Assembly (NCBI RefSeq): GCF_001661075.1
Contig: NZ_CP014870.1
Coordinates: 1,302,001-1,366,000 of the forward strand
Length of the DNA: 64,000 bases
Direction: 5' to 3'
From: Pseudomonas silesiensis
Lineage (GTDB): Bacteria > Pseudomonadota > Gammaproteobacteria > Pseudomonadales > Pseudomonadaceae
Shown here: positions 18,937-28,402 of the stretch, piece by piece
Layout of the letters: every line of letters starts with the position of its first letter
Position numbering within the stretch: position 1 is the first letter of the stretch
Program-made: the position numbers and the translations under genes
Notes under the pieces: generated by a model
Databases searched by the model: none
What the model was told of the DNA's origin: nothing
Seen by the model: only the letters and a program-made list of their open reading frames with translations

Positions 18937-20347
18937 TCTGCCGGGCCGGCATTCGCTGTTCTGGAAGCTGGCGTGTCTGTTGGTGGCCTTCTGTCTGTTG
19001 ATGATCTGGTTGAGTTGGTCCTGGGGCCGCTACATGGAGCAGCGCAACCAGTTCCTGTCGGATGACGCCCGGGCCACCCTGACGCGCTATGCCAGCGAGG
19101 CCGAGCAGGCCTGGCTCGAGCGCCAGCACGAGGGTGTCGATGCCTGGTTGCAGGGCATGCAACAGCGCGAAACGGGCTGGGTGGGCGTCATTGGCGGTGA
19201 TCTGCAGTCGTTGAGCAGCCTGCCGCTATCGGACAAGGACATCCTGCGCCTGACCTTTCTGCGCGGCCTGGACTGGCCCGTCCATAAAAAAGGCCGGCCG
19301 TGGCTGCGGGTGCCGTTTCCCGGCGACTCGTCCGCCGGCAGCCTGGTGATCGAGTTGCCCCAGCGTTTCGTGCCCGGGCGTTATCGGGTGTTCTGGCGGG
19401 TGATCACCAACGGCGTCATCCCCGGCCTGTTTACCTTGCTGTTGTGCGTCGGGCTGTATCGGCTGCTGGTCGTGCCGTTGAACAATCTGCGTGAGCAAGC
19501 CAATGCCTGGCGCGCCGACCAATTGGGCGTGCGCCTGTCGCGCCGTACCACCAACCGTTCCGATGAGTTGGGAGAGCTCGGCCGAGCCTTCGATCACATG
19601 TCCGAACGCCTGCAAAGCACCGTGGCCCTGCAACAACAATTGCTGCGCGACCTGTCCCACGAACTGCGCACCCCGCTGAGCCGCCTGCGGGTGGCCAGTG
19701 AGAGCGAGCAGGGGCTTGAGCAGTTGCGCGAGCGCATCAACCGGGAAGTCGATGGCATGCAGCGCCTGGTCGAAGACACCCTGCAACTGGCCTGGCTCGA
19801 CACCGAGCGCTCACCGCTGCCCGACGAAGCGATCCAGATCCAGGCGCTGTGGGAAATGCTCACGGAAAACGCCTGCTATGAAAGTGGCTGGCCTGCAAGC
19901 CAGTTGCAGTGCGCGGTGGATTCATCCTGTTGGGTGCGCGGCAATCTCAATACCCTGGCCCAGGCGCTGGAAAATATTCTGCGCAATGCCATTCGTCATT
20001 CACCCAAAGGCGGCGTCGTGCGTCTGGACGGACGGCGTGATGGCGACTTCTGGCATTTGTGGCTGGAGGATCAGGGCGGTGGGGTGGCCGAGGCGGATCT
20101 GGAACGGATCTTCTCGCCGTTCATTCGACTCGATGGTTCGCGGCCGGGGAATGGTGGATTCGGCTTGGGGTTGAGCATTGCGAGGAATGCGGTGCAGCGC
20201 CAGGGTGGGAGGCTTTGGGCTGAAAATACCAGTAAGGGGTTGCGGCTGAATATGCGGTTATTGGCTGATGCCGGTGGTGTCAGTGATGACGCCTTCGCGA
20301 GCAAGCTCGCTCCCACAGGATATATGGGTAGGCCACAAAAGGTGTGA
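18923..20347 (+). CDS. Sensor histidine kinase, PirS-like
   Basis: A 474-residue kinase: TM1 at about 14-36, a periplasmic region of about 125 residues, TM2 at about 163-185, HAMP, phospho-accepting H246 in RDLSHELRTPLSRLR, and an HATPase with NILRNAIRHS, EDQGGGV and GFGLGLSIA. ATG 18923 overlaps the regulator gene. The final ~20 residues (DDAFASKLAPTGYMGRPQKV) are encoded by a REP hairpin, so the original end was probably nearer LLADAGG. The ligand is unknown; the Fur-like site upstream hints at iron. Confidence 0.88.
   Translation: MKWSDLPGRHSLFWKLACLLVAFCLLMIWLSWSWGRYMEQRNQFLSDDARATLTRYASEAEQAWLERQHEGVDAWLQGMQQRETGWVGVIGGDLQSLSSLPLSDKDILRLTFLRGLDWPVHKKGRPWLRVPFPGDSSAGSLVIELPQRFVPGRYRVFWRVITNGVIPGLFTLLLCVGLYRLLVVPLNNLREQANAWRADQLGVRLSRRTTNRSDELGELGRAFDHMSERLQSTVALQQQLLRDLSHELRTPLSRLRVASESEQGLEQLRERINREVDGMQRLVEDTLQLAWLDTERSPLPDEAIQIQALWEMLTENACYESGWPASQLQCAVDSSCWVRGNLNTLAQALENILRNAIRHSPKGGVVRLDGRRDGDFWHLWLEDQGGGVAEADLERIFSPFIRLDGSRPGNGGFGLGLSIARNAVQRQGGRLWAENTSKGLRLNMRLLADAGGVSDDAFASKLAPTGYMGRPQKV
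20291..20320. repeat. REP unit inside the 3' end of the PirS-like gene
   Basis: GCCTTCGCGAGCAAGCTCGC followed by TCCCACAGG is a standard REP half, here translated as part of the kinase C terminus. Confidence 0.8.
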
Positions 20348-20543
20348 GCGACTCTAGTACCTGTGAGAGAGGGCTTGGTCTGGGCGGCATTCCGACGAAG
20401 GGGCCCTGCCAACTGCCACCTTGCTGATTTTTGCCGGAACGTTCGCGAATTTCTGTACGACATTTCCCAAAGGGTTTTGCCGGCGCCTTGGAGCATTCTT
20501 GACGGGTTAAGCTCCTGCTTTTACTCATCATCAAGGATTGGGC

Positions 20544-21569
20544 ATGAATTCGACCGATGTTCCCTCCGGCACAGTCGACGACCGCTTCAGTGAAGTGCTT
20601 GCGCTGATTCACAGTGCCAGACAGCAAGCGATTCAGGCGGTCAACACCCGGTTGATCGAACTGTATTGGCAGGTCGGTGCTTACGTCAGTCGCAAGCTGG
20701 AACGGGCTGAGTGGGGTGATGCGGTGGTCAGCCAGTTGGCGGAGCATCTGGCTCTGACGCAACCAGGGTTGCGTGGTTTTACCCGGTCGAATTTGTTCCG
20801 GATGCGCCAGTTCTATGAGACTTACCACGCTGAAGAGAAAGTCGCACCACTGGTGCGACAATTACCCTGGTCACACAACGTGATCATTTTCAGCCAAAGC
20901 AAACGCCCGCAAGAGCGGGAATTCTATGTACGTATGGCGGTTCAGGAGAAGTGGTCGAAGCGCGAACTGGAGCGCCAGTTCAAGGCTGCGCTGTTTGAGC
21001 GCAGCGTTACCCAACCGGCAAAAGCCTCTGCAGTGCTGAGACAAACTCATCCTGAGGCGCTGGAAGTATTCCGCGATGCCTACATGATCGAGTTTCTTGG
21101 ACTGCCCGGCGGCCACGCCGAAACTGATCTTCATCTGGGATTGCTGGCGCGCCTCCAAGAGTTCCTCGTCGAACTGGGCCGAGACTTCTGCTTTGTCGGC
21201 TCCCAATACCCGCTTCAAGTCGGTGGGCGTGATTTCGCCCTCGATCTGTTGTTCTTCCACCGTGGGCTCAACTGTCTGGTGGCGATTGAACTGAAGGTCG
21301 GTCGTTTTGAACCGGAGTATTTGGGCAAGCTGAACTTCTATCTGGAGGCTCTGGATCAACATGCGCGCAAACCTCACGAAAACCCTGCAATCGGTGTGTT
21401 GCTCTGTGCCAGCAAGGATGATGAGGTGGTCGAATACGCCCTTAACCGTAGCCTGTCGCCGGCATTGATCGCTGAATACCAGGTCCAGTTACCGGACAAA
21501 CAGTTGTTGCAGGCCAAGTTGCATGAGTTTTATGCCCTGAATATTGCACAGGGGGAGGGGACTGAATAA
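20544..21569 (+). CDS. YhcG/DUF1016-family PD-(D/E)XK nuclease
   Basis: A 341-residue protein with an N-terminal DUF1016 helical domain (about 15-165; LIELYWQVGAYVSRKL, LPWSHNVIIF) and a C-terminal PD-(D/E)XK nuclease core with D234 (FALDLLFFHR) and E249-x-K251 (AIELKVGRF). It is predicted to cut nucleic acid. Related genes often sit inside type I restriction loci or defence regions; here it stands alone between the PirRS-like pair and cysM, where P. aeruginosa has pirA. Start ATG 20544 follows AAGGA. It looks like an accessory insertion. No substrate is known. Confidence 0.9.
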   Translation: MNSTDVPSGTVDDRFSEVLALIHSARQQAIQAVNTRLIELYWQVGAYVSRKLERAEWGDAVVSQLAEHLALTQPGLRGFTRSNLFRMRQFYETYHAEEKVAPLVRQLPWSHNVIIFSQSKRPQEREFYVRMAVQEKWSKRELERQFKAALFERSVTQPAKASAVLRQTHPEALEVFRDAYMIEFLGLPGGHAETDLHLGLLARLQEFLVELGRDFCFVGSQYPLQVGGRDFALDLLFFHRGLNCLVAIELKVGRFEPEYLGKLNFYLEALDQHARKPHENPAIGVLLCASKDDEVVEYALNRSLSPALIAEYQVQLPDKQLLQAKLHEFYALNIAQGEGTE

Positions 21570-21673
21570 TTCGCTTATTCCCATAAGCCATAAGCACCGT
21601 ACTTTGCGTGATATGGCCTGCGAACGTTTGCCGGTATGATAGGCGCCCCCGCAGTCTGGATTGCGAATACGCC

Positions 21674-22576
21674 ATGACCTTGCAGTACCCAACCATCGCC
21701 GATTGCGTCGGCAACACTCCGCTGGTCCGTTTGCAGCGCCTGCCCGGCGCCACCAGCAACACCCTTTTGCTCAAGCTCGAAGGGAATAACCCGGCGGGTT
21801 CGGTCAAGGACCGTCCGGCGCTGTCGATGATCACCCGTGCCGAGTTGCGCGGGCAGATCCACGTCGGCGACACGCTGATCGAGGCGACCTCGGGCAACAC
21901 CGGGATCGCCCTGGCGATGGCCGCCGCGATCAAGGGTTACAAGATGATCCTGATCATGCCGGACAACTCCAGCGCCGAGCGCAAGGCTGCCATGACCGCC
22001 TATGGTGCCGAGCTGATCCTGGTCACCCAGGAAGAAGGCATGGAAGGTGCGCGCGACCTCGCCCAGCGCATGGAGGCCGAAGGCTGCGGCAAGGTGCTGG
22101 ATCAGTTCGCCAACGGCGATAACCCCGAGGCGCACTACACCACCACGGGCCCGGAAATCTGGCGTCAGACCGAAGGCACCATCACCCATTTCGTCAGTTC
22201 GATGGGCACCACCGGCACCATCATGGGCGTTTCGCGCTACTTGAAAGAGCAGAACGACAACGTGCAGATCATCGGTCTGCAACCGATGGAAGGTTCGGCG
22301 ATTCCGGGTATCCGCCGCTGGCCGCAGGAATACCTGCCGAAAATTTACCAAGCCGATCGCGTGGACCGGATCGTCGACATGGCGCAAAGCGAAGCCGAAG
22401 ACGTGACCCGTCGTCTGGCCCGCGAAGAAGGCATCTTCTGTGGCGTGTCCTCGGGCGGTGCGGTGGCGGCGATGCTGCGCCTGTCCAAAGAGGTTGAAAA
22501 CGCGGTGATCGTCGCGATCATCTGCGACCGTGGCGACCGATACCTGTCGACCGGCATTTTCGACGCGCCCAACTGA
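21674..22576 (+). CDS. cysM: Cysteine synthase B (O-acetylserine sulfhydrylase) CysM
   Basis: PLP enzyme making cysteine (or S-sulfocysteine from thiosulfate) from O-acetylserine. In 300 residues it shows the PLP lysine K45 ([12 protein letters not shown]), the substrate loop TSGNTGIA, the phosphate loop MGTTGTIMG and GVSSGGA. ATG 21674 begins the conserved [20 protein letters not shown]. The stop overlaps the rlmD start (TGATG), so the two are coupled. Confidence 0.96.
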   Translation: MTLQYPTIADCVGNTPLVRLQRLPGATSNTLLLKLEGNNPAGSVKDRPALSMITRAELRGQIHVGDTLIEATSGNTGIALAMAAAIKGYKMILIMPDNSSAERKAAMTAYGAELILVTQEEGMEGARDLAQRMEAEGCGKVLDQFANGDNPEAHYTTTGPEIWRQTEGTITHFVSSMGTTGTIMGVSRYLKEQNDNVQIIGLQPMEGSAIPGIRRWPQEYLPKIYQADRVDRIVDMAQSEAEDVTRRLAREEGIFCGVSSGGAVAAMLRLSKEVENAVIVAIICDRGDRYLSTGIFDAPN

Positions 22577-23928
22577 TGGCCAAGCATGAGAGAGGCCTGC
22601 GCTTCCAGCCCACCGGCGGCAGCAAGGCCCCGCAAATCCCGACCGGCAAAAAGCAGCGCCTGACCATCGAGCGCCTCGCCAACGACGGTCGCGGCATCGC
22701 GTTTTTCGAAGGTCGCACCTGGTTCGTCCTCGGTGCATTGGCCGGTGAAGAGGTCGAAGCGCGGGTTCTGGGCGCCCACGGCAAAGTGGTCGAGGCGCGT
22801 ACCGAACGCGTGTTCCAGGCCAGCGAATTGCGTCGCCCGGCACCGTGCCCCCATGCCGGTCGCTGCGGCGGTTGCAGCGTGCAACATCTGCCGCACGACG
22901 AACAGCTCGCCCTGAAACAACGCATGCTCGCCGAGCAATTATCGAAGGTCGCCGGTGTCGAGCCCGAGGAGTGGGCAGCGCCGTTGAGCGGTCCGGAATT
23001 CGGTTACCGTCGTCGCGCCCGGGTGGCGGTGCGCTGGGACATGAAGGCGAAAAAACTCGAGGTCGGTTTTCGCGCGGCGGGCAGCCAGGACATCGTTGCA
23101 ATCAACGAATGCCCGGTGCTGGTGCAGCCGTTGCAGCCGATCATGACCCGCTTGCCGGAGATGCTCCGGCGCTTGAGCAAACCTCAGGCGTTGGGGCATG
23201 TGGAACTGTTCAGTGGTTCGTCGCTGGCGGTCTTGCTGCGGCACATGGCGCCGCTGTCCGACGCCGACCTGACGATCCTCAAGGATTTCTGCGCCTTCCA
23301 CGGAGCACAATTGTGGTTGCACGGTGACGGCGAACCGCATCCGGTCGAGCCCGATCAGTCCTTGGGCTATCGTTTGGAAACCTGGGATTTGAATCTGGCG
23401 TACCGGCCCGGAGATTTCATTCAGGTCAACGCCGGGGTCAATGAAGCGATGGTCGCCCAGGCGCTGGATTGGCTGCAGCCAAAGGCCGATGATCGGGTGC
23501 TCGATCTGTTCTGTGGCCTGGGCAATTTTGCCTTGCCGCTGGCCAGGACCGTTCGCGAAGTGGTGGCAGTGGAAGGTGTGCAGGCGATGGTCGAGCGCGC
23601 AGCCAATAACGCCGCTAGCAACAATCTGCATAATACGAAGTTTTTTCAGGCCGATTTATCCCAGCCTTTGACCGATGCCGAATGGGCGCGCGAAGGCTTT
23701 TGTGCGGTACTCTTGGACCCACCCCGTGACGGTGCTTTCGAGGTCGTGCGCAAGCTCAAGTCGTTGGGCGCCGAACGGTTGGTGTATGTGTCATGCAACC
23801 CTGCAACCCTGGCGCGTGACACGGTCGAATTGATCAAACAGGGCTACCGGTTAAAACGTGCCGGGATTCTCGATATGTTTCCTCAAACGGCACATGTCGA
23901 GGCCATGGCGTTATTTGAAGCGAGCTAG
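22576..23928 (+). CDS. rlmD: 23S rRNA (uracil-1939-C5)-methyltransferase RlmD
   Basis: SAM-dependent enzyme forming m5U1939. The 450-residue protein has an N-terminal TRAM-like domain, a 4Fe-4S cluster motif C91-x5-CGGC (C97, C100), the SAM loop [14 protein letters not shown], and the catalytic cysteine in [13 protein letters not shown]. It starts at 22576 within the cysM stop codon. It is followed by relA after about 120 bp, as in other pseudomonads. Confidence 0.95.
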   Translation: MAKHERGLRFQPTGGSKAPQIPTGKKQRLTIERLANDGRGIAFFEGRTWFVLGALAGEEVEARVLGAHGKVVEARTERVFQASELRRPAPCPHAGRCGGCSVQHLPHDEQLALKQRMLAEQLSKVAGVEPEEWAAPLSGPEFGYRRRARVAVRWDMKAKKLEVGFRAAGSQDIVAINECPVLVQPLQPIMTRLPEMLRRLSKPQALGHVELFSGSSLAVLLRHMAPLSDADLTILKDFCAFHGAQLWLHGDGEPHPVEPDQSLGYRLETWDLNLAYRPGDFIQVNAGVNEAMVAQALDWLQPKADDRVLDLFCGLGNFALPLARTVREVVAVEGVQAMVERAANNAASNNLHNTKFFQADLSQPLTDAEWAREGFCAVLLDPPRDGAFEVVRKLKSLGAERLVYVSCNPATLARDTVELIKQGYRLKRAGILDMFPQTAHVEAMALFEAS

Positions 23929-24051
23929 GAAGGCTCGTCTGGTCCGACTGACCCGCCCGTGCAGCCGCGCACCAGCCCGACGTGGGTTCATGGGCTGCGA
24001 AGGTCAGCGATTTTGACGCATTGAATCTGCGTCGTAGGGAAGGTAAGCAAG

Positions 24052-26295
24052 ATGGTACAGGTGAGAGCACACCAGCCGATCAACACCGACGGCAGTATCA
24101 ATCTCGAGGCTTGGCTCGATCACGCGGTCAGTGTCGATCTGGCGCTGGATCGCGAAGCCTTGAAGGAAGCGTGCGAGTTCGCTCGCGCCTCTGAACAACA
24201 GGCCAATGCGGCGAAGAATCTCTGGTCCGAAGGGACCTCGAGTTTCCGCACGGGCCTCGAGATCGCCGAGATTCTCGCCGACCTCAAACTCGATCAGGAT
24301 TCGTTGGTTGCCGCGGTCTTGTACCGCGGCGTGCGCGAAGGCCAGATCGAACTGCCGGCGATCAGCCAGCGCTTCGGTCCGGTGGTCGCCAAACTCATCG
24401 ACGGTGTGTTGCGCATGGCGGCCATCAGCGCCAGCCTCAGCCCCCGTCAATCCCTGGTGCTGGGCACCCAGGGCCAGGTGGAAAACCTGCGCAAGATGCT
24501 GGTGGCCATGGTCGACGACGTACGCGTTGCGCTGATCAAGCTGGCCGAGCGCACCTGCGCGATCCGGGCGGTGAAAACCGCCGACGACGAGAAGCGCAAC
24601 CGCGTGGCTCGTGAGGTCTTCGACATCTACGCGCCCCTGGCTCACCGGCTCGGTATCGGTCACATCAAGTGGGAGCTGGAGGACTTGTCCTTCCGTTACC
24701 TCGAGCCCGACCAATACAAGCAGATTGCCAAGTTGCTCCACGAGCGGCGCCTGGATCGCGAGCGTTTCATCGCCGATGTGATGAACCAGCTGAAAGTCGA
24801 ATTGCAGGCCACCGGGGTCGACGCCGATATCAGCGGCCGGGCCAAGCACATCTATTCGATCTGGCGCAAAATGCAGCGCAAGGGTCTGGAATTCAGCCAG
24901 ATCTACGACGTGCGCGCCGTTCGTGTCCTGGTGCCGGAAATGCGCGATTGCTACACCGCGCTCGGCATTGTCCACACGTTGTGGCGGCACATCCCGAAGG
25001 AATTCGACGACTACATCGCCAACCCCAAGGAAAACGGCTACCGCTCGCTGCACACTGCGGTGATCGGGCCCGAGGGCAAGGTGCTGGAAGTGCAGATCCG
25101 CACTCACGCGATGCACGAGGAGGCGGAGCTGGGCGTTTGCGCGCACTGGCGCTACAAGGGCACTGACGTCAAATCCGGCTCCAACCATTACGAAGAGAAA
25201 ATTTCCTGGCTGCGTCAGGTCCTCGAATGGCATGAAGAGCTGGGCGACATTGGCGGTCTGGCAGACCAGCTACGGGTCGATATCGAACCGGACCGGGTCT
25301 ACATTTTCACTCCGGACGGTCACGCCATCGATTTGCCGAAGGGCGCGACGCCACTGGACTTCGCCTACCGGGTACACACCGAGATCGGTCACAACTGTCG
25401 TGGTGCGAAGATCAACGGACGGATCGTCCCGCTCAACTACAGCCTGCAAACCGGTGAGCAGGTCGAGATCATCACCAGCAAGCACGGCACGCCGAGTCGC
25501 GACTGGCTGAACCCGAACCTGGGCTACATCACCACCTCGCGGGCGCGGGCGAAGATCGTTCACTGGTTCAAACTGCAGGCGCGGGATCAGAACGTCGCAG
25601 CCGGCAAGACCTTGCTCGAGCGTGAGCTCAGCCGTCTGGGCCTGCCCGCGGTGGACTTCGACAAACTGGCCGACAAGGCCAACATGAAGACGGCCGAGGA
25701 CATGTACGCCGCGTTGGGTGCGGGGGATTTGCGCCTGGCGCAACTGGTCAACCTGGCACAGCAGCTGGTGGAGCCGGAGCGCGGCAACGAACAGCTCGAA
25801 CTCATCCCGCGCAAGGCCACCGGCTACAAGCCGGGCAAGCGCGGCGATATCCAGATCCAGGGCGTCGGCAACCTGATGACACAGATGGCCGGCTGCTGCC
25901 AGCCGCTGCCGGGGGATGCGATCGTCGGTTACATCACCGTGGGCCGTGGCGTGAGCATTCACCGTCAGGACTGCGCCTCGGTCTTGCAATTGGGCGGGCG
26001 CGAGCCTGAGCGGATCATCCAGGTCAGCTGGGGCCCGGTGCCGGTGCTCACCTATCCGGTGGACATCATCATCCGCGCCTACGACCGGTCCGGCTTGCTG
26101 CGTGACGTATCGCAAGTGCTGCTCAACGAGCGGATCAACGTGCTGGCGGTCAACACCCGCTCGAACAAGGAGGACAACACCGCGTTGATGTCCCTGACCA
26201 TCGAGATTCCGGGGCTGGATGCACTGGGGCGGTTGCTGGGACGGATTTCCCAGTTGCCGAACATCATCGAAACCCGGCGTAACCGCACGCCGTGA
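24052..26295 (+). CDS. relA: GTP pyrophosphokinase RelA
   Basis: Ribosome-associated (p)ppGpp synthetase that triggers the stringent response. It has 747 residues. The N-terminal hydrolase-like domain lacks the HD pair (LYRGVREGQIE where bifunctional Rel/SpoT has LHDVVEDT), so only synthesis is expected. The synthetase domain carries YDVRAVRVL, NPKENGYRSLHT and EVQIRT; then come TGS (VYIFTPDGHAIDLPKGATPLDFAY), a zinc-finger region (AGCCQPLPGD; HRQDC) and a C-terminal ACT domain (IIIRAYDRSGLLRDVSQ). ATG 24052 has only a weak GGTAAGC ribosome site. Confidence 0.96.
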   Translation: MVQVRAHQPINTDGSINLEAWLDHAVSVDLALDREALKEACEFARASEQQANAAKNLWSEGTSSFRTGLEIAEILADLKLDQDSLVAAVLYRGVREGQIELPAISQRFGPVVAKLIDGVLRMAAISASLSPRQSLVLGTQGQVENLRKMLVAMVDDVRVALIKLAERTCAIRAVKTADDEKRNRVAREVFDIYAPLAHRLGIGHIKWELEDLSFRYLEPDQYKQIAKLLHERRLDRERFIADVMNQLKVELQATGVDADISGRAKHIYSIWRKMQRKGLEFSQIYDVRAVRVLVPEMRDCYTALGIVHTLWRHIPKEFDDYIANPKENGYRSLHTAVIGPEGKVLEVQIRTHAMHEEAELGVCAHWRYKGTDVKSGSNHYEEKISWLRQVLEWHEELGDIGGLADQLRVDIEPDRVYIFTPDGHAIDLPKGATPLDFAYRVHTEIGHNCRGAKINGRIVPLNYSLQTGEQVEIITSKHGTPSRDWLNPNLGYITTSRARAKIVHWFKLQARDQNVAAGKTLLERELSRLGLPAVDFDKLADKANMKTAEDMYAALGAGDLRLAQLVNLAQQLVEPERGNEQLELIPRKATGYKPGKRGDIQIQGVGNLMTQMAGCCQPLPGDAIVGYITVGRGVSIHRQDCASVLQLGGREPERIIQVSWGPVPVLTYPVDIIIRAYDRSGLLRDVSQVLLNERINVLAVNTRSNKEDNTALMSLTIEIPGLDALGRLLGRISQLPNIIETRRNRTP

Positions 26296-26313
26296 TGGTC
26301 AGCGCCGATCCAA

Positions 26314-26417
26314 TGTGGGAGCGGGCTTGCTCGCGAAGAGGGCGTGTCAGTCGACATCAATGTTGTCTGACACACCGCTTTCGTCGGAACGCCGCCCGGA
26401 GCAAGCCCGCTCCCACA
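26314..26417. repeat. REP inverted-repeat pair between relA and mazG
   Basis: TGTGGGAGCGGGCTTGCTC faces GAGCAAGCCCGCTCCCACA; the right half carries the CGTCGGAACGCCGCCCG variant block. Confidence 0.87.
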
Positions 26418-26441
26418 AGGGTTTTGCAGTGAGAGAAATTG

Positions 26442-27275
26442 ATGTACAGCCTTGAAGACTTGCTGCACCTGATGAACCGCCTGCGCGACCCGCAGTTCGG
26501 CTGCCCGTGGGACATCAGGCAAACCTACGCCACCATCGTCCCGCACACCCTCGAAGAAGCTTACGAAGTCGCCGATGCCATCGAGCGCGGTGATTTCGAT
26601 CACTTGCAGGGTGAGTTGGGGGATCTGCTATTCCAGGTGGTCTACTACAGCCAGCTGGCCCGGGAAGAAGGGCGCTTCGAGTTCGCCGGTGTGGTCGACA
26701 GCATCACCCGCAAGTTGATCCGCCGCCATCCTCACGTGTTTCCCACCGGGGATCTGTACGCGCCGCTGGATGTTCCGCGCCTGAGTGAAGAACAGGTCAA
26801 GCAGCGCTGGGAGGAGATCAAGGCCGAAGAACGGGCGGAGAAATCCTCGGCGCCCGAACAGCTGTCCTTGCTCGACGACGTGCCCGCAGCATTGCCGGCG
26901 CTGTCTCGTTCGGCGAAGTTGCAAAAGCGCGCCGGGCAGGTCGGTTTCGACTGGCCTGATGCCTTGCCGGTACTCGACAAGGTGCGCGAAGAGCTCGATG
27001 AAGTGCTTGAAGCCATGGCCGACAATGATTCGGCTGCGATTGCCGATGAGGTCGGCGATCTGCTGTTTTCCGTGGTCAATCTGGCGCGTCATCTCAAGGT
27101 CGACCCGGAAACCGCCTTGCGCGGTGCCAACAGCAAGTTCGAAAGACGCTTCCGATTTATCGAACAGGCATTGCGCGACACCCACCGTCCCATGGAAGAT
27201 TGCACCCTCGAAGAGTTGGACGCCTTGTGGGGCGAAGCCAAACGTCAGGAAAAGAATATGCCCAGCTGCGGTTGA
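26442..27275 (+). CDS. mazG: Nucleoside triphosphate pyrophosphohydrolase MazG
   Basis: All-alpha NTP pyrophosphatase that hydrolyses (d)NTPs to monophosphates and, in E. coli, moderates ppGpp. The 277 residues contain two MazG repeats: CPWDIRQTY...EEAYEVADAI...ELGDLLFQVV (about 22-70), and VREELDEVLEAM...DEVGDLLFSVVNLAR. Each has the ExxE-12-ExxD metal-binding pattern. Closeness to relA fits a role in the stringent response. ATG 26442 is preferred over the adjacent TTG 26439. Confidence 0.95.
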   Translation: MYSLEDLLHLMNRLRDPQFGCPWDIRQTYATIVPHTLEEAYEVADAIERGDFDHLQGELGDLLFQVVYYSQLAREEGRFEFAGVVDSITRKLIRRHPHVFPTGDLYAPLDVPRLSEEQVKQRWEEIKAEERAEKSSAPEQLSLLDDVPAALPALSRSAKLQKRAGQVGFDWPDALPVLDKVREELDEVLEAMADNDSAAIADEVGDLLFSVVNLARHLKVDPETALRGANSKFERRFRFIEQALRDTHRPMEDCTLEELDALWGEAKRQEKNMPSCG

Positions 27276-27303
27276 GCAGTTGCCTAAGTGAGAAATAAGC
27301 ACC

Positions 27304-27846
27304 ATGAGCATTTCCCTTCGCGACCAGTTGCTTAAAGCAGGGCTGGTCAACCAGAAGCAGGCCAAGCAGGTCGGCAAAGAGAAACAGAAGCAGCAACGCC
27401 TGGCCCACAAAGGCCAGATCGAACTGGATGATTCACAGCAGCGGGCAGCTCAGGAAGCCATGGCCGAAAAGGTCAAGCGCGACCAGGAGCTGAACCGTCA
27501 GCAACAGGAGAAGGCCGAGGCGAAAGCCCGCGCTGCCCAGATCAAGCAATTGATCGAAGTCTCGCGCCTGCCGAAGCTGACCACCGAGGATTACTACAAC
27601 TTCGTCGACGACAAGAAGGTCAAGCGCCTGTCTGTCAACACGCTGATGCGCAACAAGCTCAGCAACGGTTCGTTGGCGATCGTGCACCATGCCGGTGGCT
27701 ACGAAGTGATCCCGCGTGAGGCGGCCCTGAAGATTCAGGAGCGCGATCCACAGCGTATCGTGCAGTTGAACGTTCACACCGAAGAAGTCGTCGCCGAGGA
27801 CGATCCGTACGCAGCCTATCAGATCCCGGATGATCTGATGTGGTAA
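27304..27846 (+). CDS. DUF2058-family protein (YaiL-like)
   Basis: A 180-residue, very charged protein. Its first half is a long Lys/Gln/Glu-rich helix (VNQKQAKQVGKEKQKQQRLAHKGQ; RDQELNRQQQEKAEAKARAAQ), probably coiled coil; the second half is a compact domain (LTTEDYYNFVDDKKVKRLSVN; LAIVHHAGGYEVIPREAA). This is the DUF2058 layout, annotated in E. coli as a nucleoprotein or polynucleotide-associated protein without firm proof. It follows mazG by 28 bp and is probably co-transcribed. Confidence 0.9.
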   Translation: MSISLRDQLLKAGLVNQKQAKQVGKEKQKQQRLAHKGQIELDDSQQRAAQEAMAEKVKRDQELNRQQQEKAEAKARAAQIKQLIEVSRLPKLTTEDYYNFVDDKKVKRLSVNTLMRNKLSNGSLAIVHHAGGYEVIPREAALKIQERDPQRIVQLNVHTEEVVAEDDPYAAYQIPDDLMW

Positions 27847-27885
27847 GCCGTTAAAGGCTGCAACAACGACAAACCCGCTCGGTTC

Positions 27886-27985
27886 TGTAGGAGCAAGCTT
27901 GCTCGCGATGGACGTTAACGATAACGCGTGTTTACCGGTTAAACGCGGCGCTCTTTCGGCCATCGCGAGCAGGCTCGCTCCTACA
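27886..27985. repeat. REP inverted-repeat pair
   Basis: TGTAGGAGCAAGCTTGCTCG faces CGAGCAGGCTCGCTCCTACA; both carry a CGCGATGG/CCATCGCG extension. It lies between the convergent DUF2058 gene and the 62-codon gene. Confidence 0.87.
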
Positions 27986-27990
27986 ATTGC

Positions 27991-28179
27991 TTATGCGGAA
28001 AGCAGTTCGCGTTGCTGCTCCTGTTTCTCCAGTTCGGCCTTGTAGCTGTGGGCGTCGGTCTCAGAGTGAAACATCCCCACCAGCATGTCTTGTTGATGTA
28101 CATCCCAGATCCGGATACCGGCGGCTACACCTTCGTGGGACTTATGTGAATCGTCGCGTTCAGTTACTTTTACAGTCAT
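27991..28179 (-). CDS. Small conserved hypothetical protein (62 residues)
   Basis: A short hydrophilic protein beginning MTVKVTERDDSHKSHEG at ATG 28179, after a good GGAG site. The middle segment GIRIWDVHQQDMLVGMFHSETDAHSYKAELE resembles small proteins seen in many Pseudomonas genomes without assigned function. Reasons to accept it: a proper ribosome site, no overlap with another gene, and normal codon use. No domain is recognised. Confidence 0.7.
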   Translation of the reverse strand: MTVKVTERDDSHKSHEGVAAGIRIWDVHQQDMLVGMFHSETDAHSYKAELEKQEQQRELLSA

Positions 28180-28402
28180 CTGCTAGCTCCAATCTCTGTT
28201 ATCTGCAGCAAGGCGTGTGCAGGCCTTTGTTATATATTTTGGTAGCTTGCTAAGTAAATGGCAGAATTCGGCGAGGCATTTTTGCCAGATTTGCAAAAGT
28301 CCTGCAGCCCGCCAAACACGCGGCATTTGGTTGCAGGGCGTTAAGTTTCATGACAAAAGCTTCATGTTCGCGACGACAAAACGGCGAATTGAAACCGGTA
28401 CC

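Noticed and set aside
20348..20543. Attachment site or integrase scar beside the DUF1016 gene
   Set aside because: I looked for direct repeats, a tRNA end or an integrase fragment flanking 20544-21569 and found none; only REP-like sequence is present.
21575..23101. 508-codon open frame antisense to cysM and rlmD
   Set aside because: Crosses two well-supported genes and carries no recognisable domain.
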